From NCBI GenBank assembly GCA_937958375.1, contig CALGNY010000210.1, positions 1 through 59,034 on the forward strand: a stretch of 59,034 nucleotides of DNA, written 5' to 3'. The DNA is from an uncultured Bacillaceae bacterium. GTDB lineage: Bacteria > Bacillota > Bacilli > Bacillales > Alkalibacillaceae. Under the pieces are notes generated by a model that was given only the letters and a program-made list of their open reading frames with translations, was not told the origin of the DNA and searched no databases. The stretch's first letter is position 1, and every line of letters begins with the position of its first letter. Shown piece by piece: positions 9,224 to 17,860 of the stretch. The position numbers were made by a program, and so were the translations under genes.

Positions 9224-9330
9224 ATTACTCTTCTTTAAAACCGAACCAGTCATAATATAGCGAAGTATATTTCCTTAGCGGTGATGATGCAATCCAGAAA
9301 AAACCGGAATCTACAAATCCTTTAGAATCA

Positions 9331-9368
9331 AAAAAGCAGCTCTCTCCACACGAGAAGCTGCTTTTCTT
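9331..9368 (-). terminator. Terminator of ppa (bidirectional)
   Basis: Stem AAAAAAGCAGCT / AGCTGCTTTT (9330-9341 with 9356-9365) with T-rich tracts on both sides. It ends ppa on the minus strand and could also stop transcripts from the rsiX side. Confidence 0.75.
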
Positions 9369-9377
9369 AAATTCAAA

Positions 9378-9866
9378 TTATTTTTGATATCGATCCAAGC
9401 ACTCATCGATAAGCTTGTTAGCCGCTTCAGGACCTTCCCACGCACCAATTTCAGTCTTTTTGCCTTGCAAGTCTTTGTACGTTTGGAAGAAATGAGAGAT
9501 TTCATCCAATAGATGCTTTGGCACGTCTTCGAGTGTATGAACATCTTTAAAGCGCGGATCTTCTACAGGAACCGTCAATAATTTTTGATCTTTTTCACCG
9601 TCATCAATCATATTCAAAAAGCCGATGACACGTGCATCAATGACACATCCAGGGAATGTAGGGTTTGTCACCAACACTAATGCGTCTAGTGGGTCTCCGT
9701 CCAATGCGAGTGTTTCATCAATATATCCGTATTCGGCAGGATAAAATTGTGGTGAAAACAACACGCGATCTAACTTGAATACACCTTTTTCTTCGTCAAA
9801 TTCATACTTGTTCTGACTTCCTTTAGGAATTTCTACAAATACTTCTACTACCTTACCTTCAGCCAT
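9378..9866 (-). CDS. ppa: Inorganic pyrophosphatase, family I
   Basis: Cytoplasmic family I pyrophosphatase: PPi to two phosphates, Mg-dependent, pulling biosynthetic reactions forward. The signature DGDPLDALVLV (about 56-66) and the substrate-binding runs VEIPKGSQNKYEFD and YPAEYGYI are intact. 162 residues, normal for the family. AAGGAGGAAC stands before the ATG on the minus strand. B. subtilis instead uses an unrelated family II enzyme (PpaC), so this gene is not part of the B. subtilis-like order around it. Confidence 0.95.
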   Translation of the reverse strand: MAEGKVVEVFVEIPKGSQNKYEFDEEKGVFKLDRVLFSPQFYPAEYGYIDETLALDGDPLDALVLVTNPTFPGCVIDARVIGFLNMIDDGEKDQKLLTVPVEDPRFKDVHTLEDVPKHLLDEISHFFQTYKDLQGKKTEIGAWEGPEAANKLIDECLDRYQK

Positions 9867-9900
9867 TTTTGTTCCTCCTTCAATGTCATAATCCTCATTA

Positions 9901-9909
9901 ATTATATCA
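9901..9909 (-). promoter_or_regulatory. Extended -10 promoter of ppa
   Basis: On the minus strand this reads TGATATAAT, the same 9-mer as the res promoter, about 35 bases before the ppa start. The upstream TTGTCA is only 13 bases away, so the extended -10 is the main support. Confidence 0.5.
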
Positions 9910-9942
9910 ATATTTCACTTGACAAGCTATGTAAAGCCGAGC

Positions 9943-10194
9943 TTAATCGCTAAATTTATTTGGGTTTCCTTCAAAGGGTCGATCGGATAGGCGAATGGAT
10001 TCGGTTGGGCAGCCTTCAAAAGCATCTTCGACATCATCCATCCATTCGACTGGAATAGGCGTATTTCCTTGATTTTGGTCGAGCATGGAATAGGCAACTC
10101 CATCCTCATCATAGTCGAATACATCTGGCGCCGTCGCACCACAAGCCCCACATGCGATACAGGTGTCTTGGTCAACGATGGTATATTTACACAT
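9943..10194 (-). CDS. fer: 4Fe-4S ferredoxin
   Basis: Bacillus-type single-cluster [4Fe-4S] ferredoxin, an electron carrier in the cytoplasm. Cluster ligands are Cys12, Cys15 and Cys18 in DTCIACGACG, with the remote Cys62 in EGCP. 83 acidic residues. I start at the Met of MCKYTIVDQD because GGAGG lies 7 bases upstream on the minus strand; an upstream in-frame Met would add 11 poorly conserved residues. It is divergent from ypbB-recS, as in B. subtilis. Confidence 0.95.
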   Translation of the reverse strand: MCKYTIVDQDTCIACGACGATAPDVFDYDEDGVAYSMLDQNQGNTPIPVEWMDDVEDAFEGCPTESIRLSDRPFEGNPNKFSD

Positions 10195-10225
10195 AAAGAA
10201 CCTCCAATGGTTACCGTTCACTATC

Positions 10226-10254
10226 ATTTTAGTTTTTTACACGAAATTATTCAA
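10226..10254 (-). promoter_or_regulatory. Sigma-A promoter of fer
   Basis: On the minus strand: TTGAAT (10254-10249), 17 bases, TAAAAT (10231-10226), about 32 bases before the fer start. Spacing is ideal for a housekeeping promoter. Confidence 0.62.
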
Positions 10255-10259
10255 ATCAT

Positions 10260-10268
10260 TGATATAAT
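10260..10268 (+). promoter_or_regulatory. Extended -10 promoter of ypbB-recS
   Basis: TGATATAAT, a perfect extended -10, 69 bases before the ypbB start and back to back with the fer promoter. No good -35 at the usual distance. Confidence 0.5.
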
Positions 10269-10336
10269 AGTAGTAGCATCGACAAGAATCGCAAATGAAC
10301 TGATGAACAAAATGCGTTATGAAGGTGAGGATACAC

Positions 10337-11389
10337 ATGATTCGTTATGATGATTTGTTATTGAACTTATTTCATCTGATAGAAAACGAACGGTCGATGA
10401 GCTCAATCTATTATTTGTTAAAAGGTAAAAAATCCTCACAGACCATACAGGACGCCTATTTATTTCAGATGGAAAATTCTTATGGCATCCTTAAGAACCT
10501 ATCAAAGCAACATTTCACCGAGGCGGTTCAACGACTTGCAGACAAGCAACTGATTACTATCGAAAAGGAACAAATCTATTTGACTGACCAAGGTAGAAGA
10601 CGCGTTCTTCAACTGGATCAATCGATGTTTGTCTTATTAAAGGGACATATTTATCACAAATCCGATCATCTATTTAAAGACACGTTGTTGCTTCTTTTTC
10701 AAACGGTATCGATGTTAATCCAAAAACAAAATCGATTTATCCCAATCGTAGACCAACCGTACGTTCAAACGAAAGTTAAGAAGATTTTGCTAGCCTATCG
10801 CAAGAACGTTAAGCAGCTTGCCGATCAGCTTTTCGAAGAGTTATATAGAACTTTATCTGTTGTGCCTGATCAAAGTGCGACCCTTTTTATGCAACAATTT
10901 TCAGGTTATCAACGAATCGGGAAAAGTATGCAACAACTTGCAGACCATACCGGTTGGATGAAAGAAGATATTCATTTACATACCTTTGTCGTCGTTCATC
11001 AGATGATGTCAATCATTGAACAAAAACGCGAGGATTTCCCTTTATTATCAAATCTTATTGAAAAGCACTCTTCCCGATTGACAGCTTCTGCTCAACGGAC
11101 ACAAGAATTGTTCCATGCGGGAAAAACATTTGATGAGATTGTTGAAATCCGGAATTTGAAAGAGAGTACGATTCAAGATCATTTTATTGAAATGGCTACC
11201 TACCATATAGATTTTCCGATTCATGACTTTCTGCCGGATGACAAATTAAAACGTGTATTGGAAGTAATTCAACATGCTGAAACAAAGAAATTGAAGCCAA
11301 TCAAGGAGCTAGTCGGTGAAGATATTAGCTACTTCCAAATTCGTCTGGCGATTGCTGTGATCAATCAACGAAAGAAGGTATCCGTATGA
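10337..11389 (+). CDS. ypbB: YpbB family helix-turn-helix protein
   Basis: Protein of unknown function that accompanies recS in Bacillaceae. 350 residues, mostly helical and soluble, with a C-terminal helix-turn-helix (about 275-295, TFDEIVEIRNLKESTIQDHF) of the HTH_40 type found fused to or next to RecQ helicases. ATG 10337 follows AAGGTGAGG at 7 bases; an ATG at 10319 sits before that site. Its TGA overlaps the recS ATG (ATGA), suggesting coupled synthesis and a joint role. Confidence 0.8.
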   Translation: MIRYDDLLLNLFHLIENERSMSSIYYLLKGKKSSQTIQDAYLFQMENSYGILKNLSKQHFTEAVQRLADKQLITIEKEQIYLTDQGRRRVLQLDQSMFVLLKGHIYHKSDHLFKDTLLLLFQTVSMLIQKQNRFIPIVDQPYVQTKVKKILLAYRKNVKQLADQLFEELYRTLSVVPDQSATLFMQQFSGYQRIGKSMQQLADHTGWMKEDIHLHTFVVVHQMMSIIEQKREDFPLLSNLIEKHSSRLTASAQRTQELFHAGKTFDEIVEIRNLKESTIQDHFIEMATYHIDFPIHDFLPDDKLKRVLEVIQHAETKKLKPIKELVGEDISYFQIRLAIAVINQRKKVSV

Positions 11390-12870
11390 ATGACGTGCAC
11401 AACAAGGATTTAAATGACGCTCTGAAATTCCATTTCGGACATGATGACTTTCGGTTAGGTCAAAAAGAGATTATAGAATCCATCATGAATGGCTACGACA
11501 CTTTGGCGACATTGCCGACCGGGAGTGGCAAGTCGATTTGCTATCAGTTACCGGCTTTGCTCGGTGAAGGCATCACGATCGTTGTATCCCCTTTGATTTC
11601 CTTGATGGTCGATCAAGTGAAGCTGTTGAAAGCAGAAGGGATCAAACGAGTAGCTGCCCTGAACAGTTTGATGGATCCGAAGCAAAAATCGGTTGTGTTG
11701 AACCAATTGAATCAATATAAAATCCTCTATTGTTCGCCTGAAATGCTCCAACAGCAACATGTGACGGAACGTTTATCTTTGATGAAAATCGATTATTTGG
11801 TCATCGATGAAGCGCATTGCATCAGTCAGTGGGGACATGAGTTTCGGCCAGACTTTTTACGGTTAAAAGACGTGATTCGCCAATTGGATCATCCCACAGT
11901 ACTCGCGTTAAGTGCGACGGCGACACCTGCGATTCAAGAAGATATTATGAAACAATTAGAAATTGATATGAACAAATTAATCTATCCGATCGATCGACCA
12001 AACATCACGTTTTCGGTTTCCGAAATCCCATCAGAAGAGAAATTGGCCCACTTAATCGATATACTGGAACATAAGAAAGTACCTACCATGATTTATTTTT
12101 CTTCTCGAAAAATGAGTGAATTTGTCTGCCGGTCCTTGCAAAAGGAATTTCCCGATCGTGAAGTTGCCTTTTATCACGGAGGAATGGAGCAGCAGGACCG
12201 ATTATTGATTCAGCAACAATTCATGCATGACCAACTCGACATCATTTGTTGCACGAGTGCATTCGGGATGGGCGTCAATAAAGGGAATATCCGACTTGTT
12301 ATTCATTATCACATGCCACCGACCATCGAATCATTGATCCAAGAAGTCGGACGTGCTGGAAGAGATGGGCAGCCGAGTGTTTCGATTGTGCTGTATTCTC
12401 CTGGAGATGAAGGGTTACCTTTTCAATTGATCCAAAGTGAACTACCTTCTGAAAATGAGGTTGAGTTTTATCTGAATGGAAGAGAAAGCGGACAAAATCC
12501 CGAGGAATTTCTTGATGAGTCAAAAATTCGCTTTTTGCGGCTACAAGATGAGCAAATTAAGCCTTTTGAACGAATAGGCGACAAGAAGCAAGCCATCATG
12601 GAATATCGTAATGAAAGAGAACGAGTAAAATCAAACGGTGTCCTACAGCTATTGGAATGGATCCAGACTTCATCTTGTCGAAGAACCGAGTTATATTCGC
12701 TCTTCCAAAACAACGTCATGCCAGCTAGTGCTGCATGTTGCGATCGGTGTGACTTCTCGCTGCATGAATGGCAGAATCTACGCGAGGAAGAAAGGCGTCA
12801 GCAAACATCCTTTCAAGACAATTGGGTATCACTTCTCGAACAATTATTGGATAGAAAGGTGCAATCATGA
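11386..12870 (+). CDS. recS: RecQ-family ATP-dependent DNA helicase RecS
   Basis: Short RecQ-type 3'-5' DNA helicase for recombination and repair. Walker A is at TGSGKS (45-50), the DEAH box at 141-144, SATAT near 173, and motif VI is QEVGRAGRDG. A short C-terminal zinc-binding segment (SCRRTEL, ACCDRCDF) follows; there is no HRDC domain. 494 residues, close to B. subtilis RecS. The start overlaps the ypbB stop, and the stop overlaps the ypbD start. Confidence 0.94.
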   Translation: MNDVHNKDLNDALKFHFGHDDFRLGQKEIIESIMNGYDTLATLPTGSGKSICYQLPALLGEGITIVVSPLISLMVDQVKLLKAEGIKRVAALNSLMDPKQKSVVLNQLNQYKILYCSPEMLQQQHVTERLSLMKIDYLVIDEAHCISQWGHEFRPDFLRLKDVIRQLDHPTVLALSATATPAIQEDIMKQLEIDMNKLIYPIDRPNITFSVSEIPSEEKLAHLIDILEHKKVPTMIYFSSRKMSEFVCRSLQKEFPDREVAFYHGGMEQQDRLLIQQQFMHDQLDIICCTSAFGMGVNKGNIRLVIHYHMPPTIESLIQEVGRAGRDGQPSVSIVLYSPGDEGLPFQLIQSELPSENEVEFYLNGRESGQNPEEFLDESKIRFLRLQDEQIKPFERIGDKKQAIMEYRNERERVKSNGVLQLLEWIQTSSCRRTELYSLFQNNVMPASAACCDRCDFSLHEWQNLREEERRQQTSFQDNWVSLLEQLLDRKVQS

Positions 12871-13448
12871 CAAAACAAAGAAAAACACAAGAGGAATTGA
12901 TCAAAGAGCTTTCCGACCGGGAACTTGCTTTAAATGTACTACTCAATCAACTGATTTTTTTATTCATCGCAGTCGTTTGTTTTTATCTATTGTTCAGTTG
13001 GGATGAATTCATCGGACTGTTTGCGTGGAATCTGCCAGAAATCCTATTATACGGTCTGCTTCCTGGAACAATCATTGTCCTGATCGATCTATTACTCATT
13101 CGGTTTGTTTCCAAAAAGCATTGGGATGACGGCGGAGTCAATGAGAAGCTATTTCGTTCGCTTAACGCAAGTCAAATCTTTCTGTTTGCAGTGGTCATCG
13201 GTGTTTCTGAAGAATTCCTCTTTAGAGGGGTTATACATACTGAACTAGGGTATATAATAGCAAGCGTCGTTTTTGCACTCATGCACTTTAGGTATTTGAG
13301 TAAACCGGTCTTACTCGTGTCCATTCTCTTATTATCCTTCTTGATCGGATATATGTATGAAGCTACAGGAAATCTGTTGGTACCTATTGTCGCACACGTA
13401 TGGATCGATTTTTTACTTGGACTTTATTATCGATATCAAATGAATTAA
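12867..13448 (+). CDS. ypbD: CPBP-family intramembrane protease (YpbD)
   Basis: Abi/CPBP intramembrane metalloprotease-like protein with about six helices. Motif 1 EEFLFR (115-120), motif 2 FALMH (His140) and motif 3 HVWID (His177, Asp181) are intact, so it is probably catalytic. Substrate unknown. 193 residues. ATGA overlap with recS makes it the third gene of a ypbB-recS-ypbD operon, as in B. subtilis. Confidence 0.88.
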   Translation: MTKQRKTQEELIKELSDRELALNVLLNQLIFLFIAVVCFYLLFSWDEFIGLFAWNLPEILLYGLLPGTIIVLIDLLLIRFVSKKHWDDGGVNEKLFRSLNASQIFLFAVVIGVSEEFLFRGVIHTELGYIIASVVFALMHFRYLSKPVLLVSILLLSFLIGYMYEATGNLLVPIVAHVWIDFLLGLYYRYQMN

Positions 13449-13463
13449 ATGAGGTGAGTGGTT

Positions 13464-13703
13464 ATGCAAGAATTGAAAACACCAAGTGAACTGGACGACT
13501 CGTTTGCCACAACTTCAGAAGAAGATCTATTGAAGGAGGTTGGTCTTCCGAGTCGTAGTGAGCGAAAGCGGCGAAGAAACCGTAAGTCTAAAACGGTCAG
13601 TGAAGAGAAAAACCTTTTCTATCATCATTTGTTATTGAACAGTATGGTCGTTGTGTTTATTCTTCTGATTGTCATTTTGCCATTTTTCATTTCACCAAAT
13701 TAA
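13464..13703 (+). CDS. Small membrane protein at the ypbE position
   Basis: 79 residues: an acidic N-terminal half, a strongly basic stretch (RSERKRRRNRKSK, about 33-45) and one C-terminal helix (about 58-77) ending FFISPN. B. subtilis has ypbE, a larger one-pass protein with a LysM domain after the helix, at this locus. Layout and position suggest a YpbE-like protein that stops right after the membrane helix, so the LysM part is missing. ATG 13464 lies 6 bases after AGGTGA; a GTG at 13458 overlaps that site. Confidence 0.65.
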   Translation: MQELKTPSELDDSFATTSEEDLLKEVGLPSRSERKRRRNRKSKTVSEEKNLFYHHLLLNSMVVVFILLIVILPFFISPN

Positions 13704-13771
13704 GTGATGGCAAAGAAGGATTCCGGCCCGATTTGTTGAATATGATAAGATAGGCCAAAGGGGGAATGTTT

Positions 13772-14407
13772 ATGTTCGTACGTAGTGTGATGATGCCCAA
13801 AAATGATTGCTTGGTAGCAGAAGAAAACCAGTCTCTACAAGAGGTTCTGGAATCTTTCGACCGTAACGATATTGAGGGTATGCCTGTTGTGAAAGATGGA
13901 AAATATAAAGGCATGATCACGAAGCAACGAATTTATGAGTCATATTTTGAAAACGTAGAAGAAGACAAACAATTGTTTCTTGAAAATCATCAAGTGAATG
14001 AAGTCCTGAGTCATGCGGATGTTTCTGTCCATAAAGACGATGTATTTGAAAGTGCGTTCAAATCACTAAAAGGGGATCCGATCATCGCGGTGGTCGACGA
14101 CGAAAATAATTTTTTGGGAATCGTTACGCGTTATGATGCCATCGAGCAATTCGAAAGTGTTTTCGGAATGAAAAAAACAGGAATCCGGATCACTTTTTCA
14201 ACGACTGAGCAGGAAGGAATCTTATATCGATTGACGGACATCATCAAAAAACATCATGAAAATGTGATTTCATTGACTACGTTCGATGAAACAGGTAAAT
14301 TAACAAGAAGGATTGTACTAAAAATTGAAGATAAGGACCACACCGAATCGTTCATAAAAGATTTGGAGAAGGCTGGTTTTAGGGTATTAGATGTAAAGGA
14401 ACAATAA
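13772..14407 (+). CDS. CBS-domain pair plus ACT domain protein (AcuB-like)
   Basis: Cytoplasmic regulatory protein. Two CBS motifs (about 1-60 and 68-130; EGMPVVKDGKYKGMIT and DPIIAVVDDENNFLGIVT) are followed by a C-terminal ACT-like domain (about 138-211, GIRITFSTTEQEGILYRLTD). This is the AcuB layout, a family that binds adenine nucleotides; the partner is unknown. 211 residues. Start ATG 13772 is 7 bases after AAAGGGGG; an ATG at 13766 touches that site. Single gene, apparently its own unit. Confidence 0.75.
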   Translation: MFVRSVMMPKNDCLVAEENQSLQEVLESFDRNDIEGMPVVKDGKYKGMITKQRIYESYFENVEEDKQLFLENHQVNEVLSHADVSVHKDDVFESAFKSLKGDPIIAVVDDENNFLGIVTRYDAIEQFESVFGMKKTGIRITFSTTEQEGILYRLTDIIKKHHENVISLTTFDETGKLTRRIVLKIEDKDHTESFIKDLEKAGFRVLDVKEQ

Positions 14408-14555
14408 CTTTTTGTGACTCCGGTTCGTGCAAGCTGGAGTTACAATCGATACATATTTTTCGAGGAATCTCGACTTTTTAGAGCGAATCGACTTTTTTAA
14501 TTCAGTGAAATGATTTAAAATTAATCATGGGCTTTTTAAGGTTGCACAGGCTTTA

Positions 14556-14583
14556 TTGAGGATTTGACTTCATATATTAAGAT
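14556..14583 (+). promoter_or_regulatory. Possible promoter of the MecA paralogue
   Basis: TTGAGG (14556-14561), 16 bases, TAAGAT (14578-14583). Only a moderate match. The rest of 14408-14606 holds an imperfect hairpin (ACTCCGGTT / AAGCTGGAGT, about 14418-14442) that may end the upstream gene. Confidence 0.3.
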
Positions 14584-14606
14584 AGATAACTTTTGGGGGT
14601 GGTTAC

Positions 14607-15182
14607 GTGCGTTTAGAGAGAATTAGCGTTAACCAATTCAAAATCTTTTTGACTTATACGGATTTGAAAGAACGTGGATATTCAAAAGAAGAATTGTGGA
14701 ACAACTTACCGAAGGCAAATGAGCTTTTTCAAGATATGTTATATGAGGCTTGTGATGAGCTAGGTATTGAATTGGACGGAAAATTGGTTGTTCAAGTTTA
14801 TATGTTGCAAGCACAAGGTATGGTAATAGTAGTCACACAGAAAAATGATGGATTAGCGGATGACGATTTCATTGAATTGAAAGTGACGATGGATGAAAGC
14901 AAGGAGCTTATGTTTGTTTTTGATGAGTTTGAAGACTTGATCCAGGCGGCCAATTCATTCATAAAAGCCGGTCAGTATCCAGCGTCCTTGTATCATTATG
15001 AAGACTTTTACTATGTAAACATTCATGATGACTATTTGACTGAATCGTCTCAGGAAGAAATCATTTCGATCCTCTCAGAATTTTCTTCCCCTTCCACGAT
15101 GACATCGTATGTTCTCGAGGAGTACGGGAAATGCATCATTCGGAAAGAGGCCTTTGAAACCATTCAGCACTATTTTAATTGA
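14607..15182 (+). CDS. mecB: MecA-family adaptor protein (YpbH/MecB)
   Basis: Adaptor of the ClpC ATPase: the N-terminal part binds substrate (ComK-type in MecA), the C-terminal part binds ClpC. The start MRLERIS and the block FKIFLTYTDLKERGYSKEEL are the family N-terminus; the C-terminal ferredoxin-like half runs from about 100 (LMFVFDEFEDLIQAA). 191 residues. I call it the YpbH paralogue rather than MecA because of its position in the ypb region; the true mecA is normally elsewhere. GTG start after GGGGGTGG. Confidence 0.82.
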   Translation: MRLERISVNQFKIFLTYTDLKERGYSKEELWNNLPKANELFQDMLYEACDELGIELDGKLVVQVYMLQAQGMVIVVTQKNDGLADDDFIELKVTMDESKELMFVFDEFEDLIQAANSFIKAGQYPASLYHYEDFYYVNIHDDYLTESSQEEIISILSEFSSPSTMTSYVLEEYGKCIIRKEAFETIQHYFN

Positions 15183-15196
15183 AAAAGGGTGAAATG

Positions 15197-16129
15197 ATGA
15201 ACATAGCTGTGTTATATGGTGGGACATCGAAAGAAAGAGAAGTATCCTTATCCACTGGGGAGGGGATGATACAAGCGGTCAAGCGACTGGGCCATGATGT
15301 CATTCCGATTGACTTTGACCCGGCCAATTTGACTGAGCATATCGAGCAACTGAAAGGCGTTGATCTCGTTTTGATCGGTCTCCATGGCAAACAAGGAGAA
15401 GATGGGACGGTCCAAGGATGGTTGGAATTACTGAACTTACCTTACCTTGGCTCCGGTGTACTCGCTTCTTCTTTGGCGATGGATAAATCGCGGGCAAAGA
15501 AAATTTTTGCCGATGAAGGTCTGCCAATCGCAAGAAGCAAAACATTCAGTACAAGAGACCCGATCCAAACGATTTATCAAGAAATCGTTGAATCGTTTCA
15601 TTATCCATTTGTCATCAAACCGAATCAAGAAGGATCGACATTAGGTTTGACTTTCGTTCACGAAGAAAATGAAATCGATGAAGCGATTCACCTCGCTTTT
15701 GCTCATGATGACCAACTGATCGTTGAAGATTTTATTGAAGGCAGAGAGTTGACCGTGTCGATTTTCGGCAACCAAGGTGAAGAGAAAGCATTGCCGATCA
15801 TCGAAATTATACCAAAGAACAAATATTACGATTACGAAGCAAAATATAGTGAAGGCGGCAGCGAACATATCGTCCCCGCTAATTTGGATGAATCCTTAAC
15901 GGAGAAGGTACAAGAGTTGGCCGTACGGGCTCACCAAGCATTAGCATGTGAGTCCTACTCACGTGTGGATTTTATTTTGAACAAAGACAACCAACCCATC
16001 ATTCTGGAGGTGAATACGCTTCCAGGTATGACTCCTACCAGCTTGTATCCGGATGCTGCTTCCGCAATCGGATTGACGTATGAAGAAATGATGGAAAAAT
16101 TGATCAATCTGGCCACGAATAATCAATAA
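15197..16129 (+). CDS. ddl: D-alanine--D-alanine ligase
   Basis: ATP-grasp ligase making D-Ala-D-Ala for peptidoglycan. N-terminal motif VLYGGTSKEREVSL, central KPNQEGSTLGL and the Mg-binding RVDFILN...EVNTLPGMTPTSLYP are present. The selectivity loop reads YDYEAKY, as in D-Ala-D-Ala rather than D-lactate enzymes. 310 residues, shorter than B. subtilis Ddl and closer to the DdlB class. A second ddl next to murF could exist elsewhere. The ATG at 15197 is 5 bases after AGGGTG; the ATG at 15194 is close behind. Confidence 0.92.
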   Translation: MNIAVLYGGTSKEREVSLSTGEGMIQAVKRLGHDVIPIDFDPANLTEHIEQLKGVDLVLIGLHGKQGEDGTVQGWLELLNLPYLGSGVLASSLAMDKSRAKKIFADEGLPIARSKTFSTRDPIQTIYQEIVESFHYPFVIKPNQEGSTLGLTFVHEENEIDEAIHLAFAHDDQLIVEDFIEGRELTVSIFGNQGEEKALPIIEIIPKNKYYDYEAKYSEGGSEHIVPANLDESLTEKVQELAVRAHQALACESYSRVDFILNKDNQPIILEVNTLPGMTPTSLYPDAASAIGLTYEEMMEKLINLATNNQ

Positions 16130-16161
16130 TGGTGAAGTATGAATTAGTTAAGGAAATATGG

Positions 16162-16189
16162 TTGCATAATGTATATTTGGTTGTATACT
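16162..16189 (+). promoter_or_regulatory. Sigma-A promoter of the glutamate dehydrogenase gene
   Basis: TTGCAT (16162-16167), 16 bases, TATACT (16184-16189), about 58 bases before the start codon. Confidence 0.55.
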
Positions 16190-16247
16190 AATCATTGAAA
16201 GCTTGTTTATTAGTTTTAAATGGTTGCTTAATTTAGGAGGTAAACGA

Positions 16248-17519
16248 ATGGTAGCCGAGAAGTCAACAGACTCCAACAAAGGGAAAGATGATATCTTAGT
16301 ATCTACACAGAAGGTGATTAAGGAAGCTTTAGATAAATTGGGCTATCCTGAGGAAGCATTTGAATTGATGAAAGAGCCAATCCGGATGATCACAGTTAGA
16401 ATTCCAATCCGGATGGACGACGGGAAAACGAAAGTCTTTACAGGGTATCGTGCGCAACACAATGATGCGATTGGCCCAACGAAAGGCGGAGTACGTTTTC
16501 ATCCTGAAGTAACGGAAAAAGAAGTCAGTGCACTATCGATTTGGATGACACTGAAATCCGGTATCGTCGACCTGCCATATGGCGGGGGTAAAGGTGGAAT
16601 CATCTGTGATCCTCGTGAAATGTCTTTCCGCGAATTAGAGGCTCTAAGTCGTGGTTATGTCCGTGCATTATCCCAAGTTGTCGGACCGACGAAAGACATC
16701 CCAGCGCCAGATGTATTCACGAACTCCCAAATCATGGCTTGGATGATGGATGAATACAGCCGAATTGACGAATTCAATAGCCCAGGATTTATCACAGGTA
16801 AACCGATTGTTCTTGGAGGTTCACACGGTAGGGAGTCTGCAACAGCAAAAGGTGTCACAATCTGTATAGAAGAAGCAGCAAAAAAACGTGGGATTGATAT
16901 CAAAAGTGCACGCGTCATCGTTCAAGGTTTCGGTAACGCGGGTAGCTTTTTGGCTAAATTCATGCATGATATGGGTGCAAAAGTCATCGCAATCTCTGAT
17001 GCAGAAGGTGCCTTGCACGATCCGGATGGTTTGGATATCGATTATCTCTTGGACCGCCGTGATAGTTTTGGAACCGTCACAAACTTATTTGATGACACGA
17101 TCACGAACCAAGAAATGCTTGAACTGGATACAGATATCCTCGTTCCTGCAGCTGTTCAAAACCAAATCACCGCTGAAAATGCGCATAATATCAAAGCTGA
17201 AATTGTTGTAGAAGCTGCCAACGGTCCAACGACATTAGAAGCTACCAAGATTTTGACCGAACGAGGCATTTTGCTTGTCCCTGACGTACTGGCGTCTTCT
17301 GGGGGCGTAACCGTTTCTTACTTTGAATGGGTCCAAAATAACCAAGGTTATTATTGGAAAGAAGAAGAAGTACAAGAAAAGCTACGCGAAGTACTCGTAC
17401 GCTCCTTCAATAATGTATACACCACCGCACAAAACAGACAAATCGATATGCGACTAGCAGCCTATATGGTCGGTGTCCGTAAAGCAACCGAGGCCGCTCG
17501 ATATAGAGGCTGGATTTAA
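16248..17519 (+). CDS. gudB: NAD-type glutamate dehydrogenase
   Basis: Catabolic Glu dehydrogenase: glutamate + NAD to 2-oxoglutarate + ammonia. Substrate domain with GGGKGG and the catalytic Lys in GPTKDIPAPDV; Rossmann domain with VQGFGNAGS. 423 residues. ATG 16248 follows AGGAGG at 7 bases; an ATG upstream at 16203 has no ribosome site. I see no tandem in-frame duplication of the kind that inactivates GudB in B. subtilis 168, so the enzyme should be active. RocG is the alternative name, but the position next to ypdA favours gudB. Confidence 0.93.
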   Translation: MVAEKSTDSNKGKDDILVSTQKVIKEALDKLGYPEEAFELMKEPIRMITVRIPIRMDDGKTKVFTGYRAQHNDAIGPTKGGVRFHPEVTEKEVSALSIWMTLKSGIVDLPYGGGKGGIICDPREMSFRELEALSRGYVRALSQVVGPTKDIPAPDVFTNSQIMAWMMDEYSRIDEFNSPGFITGKPIVLGGSHGRESATAKGVTICIEEAAKKRGIDIKSARVIVQGFGNAGSFLAKFMHDMGAKVIAISDAEGALHDPDGLDIDYLLDRRDSFGTVTNLFDDTITNQEMLELDTDILVPAAVQNQITAENAHNIKAEIVVEAANGPTTLEATKILTERGILLVPDVLASSGGVTVSYFEWVQNNQGYYWKEEEVQEKLREVLVRSFNNVYTTAQNRQIDMRLAAYMVGVRKATEAARYRGWI

Positions 17520-17534
17520 TAATTTTATCTATAC

Positions 17535-17574
17535 ACACAAACCGCAGCAATAATGTTGCGGTTTGTGTTTTTTT
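17535..17574 (+). terminator. Terminator after gudB
   Basis: Perfect 12-bp stem ACACAAACCGCA / TGCGGTTTGTGT (17535-17546 with 17557-17568) followed by a run of T. Confidence 0.9.
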
Positions 17575-17860
17575 ATTTGGATTTTTACATCCGTTTTTGC
17601 GAACGATTTGTATATACTGTCTAGGACATGCTGAAATTTCGGTTGCAACTGTTGGAGTATGCCCCCTGACTACTGAGTTTTCTGTCCTAACTAATAAAAA
17701 TTGTGCCCAATACCTATAAAGTCAACTCGACTCTTCAGATCTTCAACTAGAATCTAACATACACCTGAACTATTTCGGCAGTTTAATCATTGATTAAACG
17801 GACATCTTCTCCTATCATTGATTTGGTAGGATTTTTTTGAACATACAGGAGTGTGGAAGC
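17575..17860. other. Gene-free leader before ypdA with a 19-base palindrome
   Basis: About 285 bases with no supportable gene. The only strong structure is the perfect palindrome GTTTAATCA-T-TGATTAAAC at 17781-17799, 62 bases before the ypdA start, which could be a repressor or activator site. No clean promoter is visible. Confidence 0.5.

Noticed and set aside
16248..17519. Inactivating internal duplication as in GudB of B. subtilis 168
   Set aside because: No tandem duplicated tripeptide was seen in the dehydrogenase sequence.
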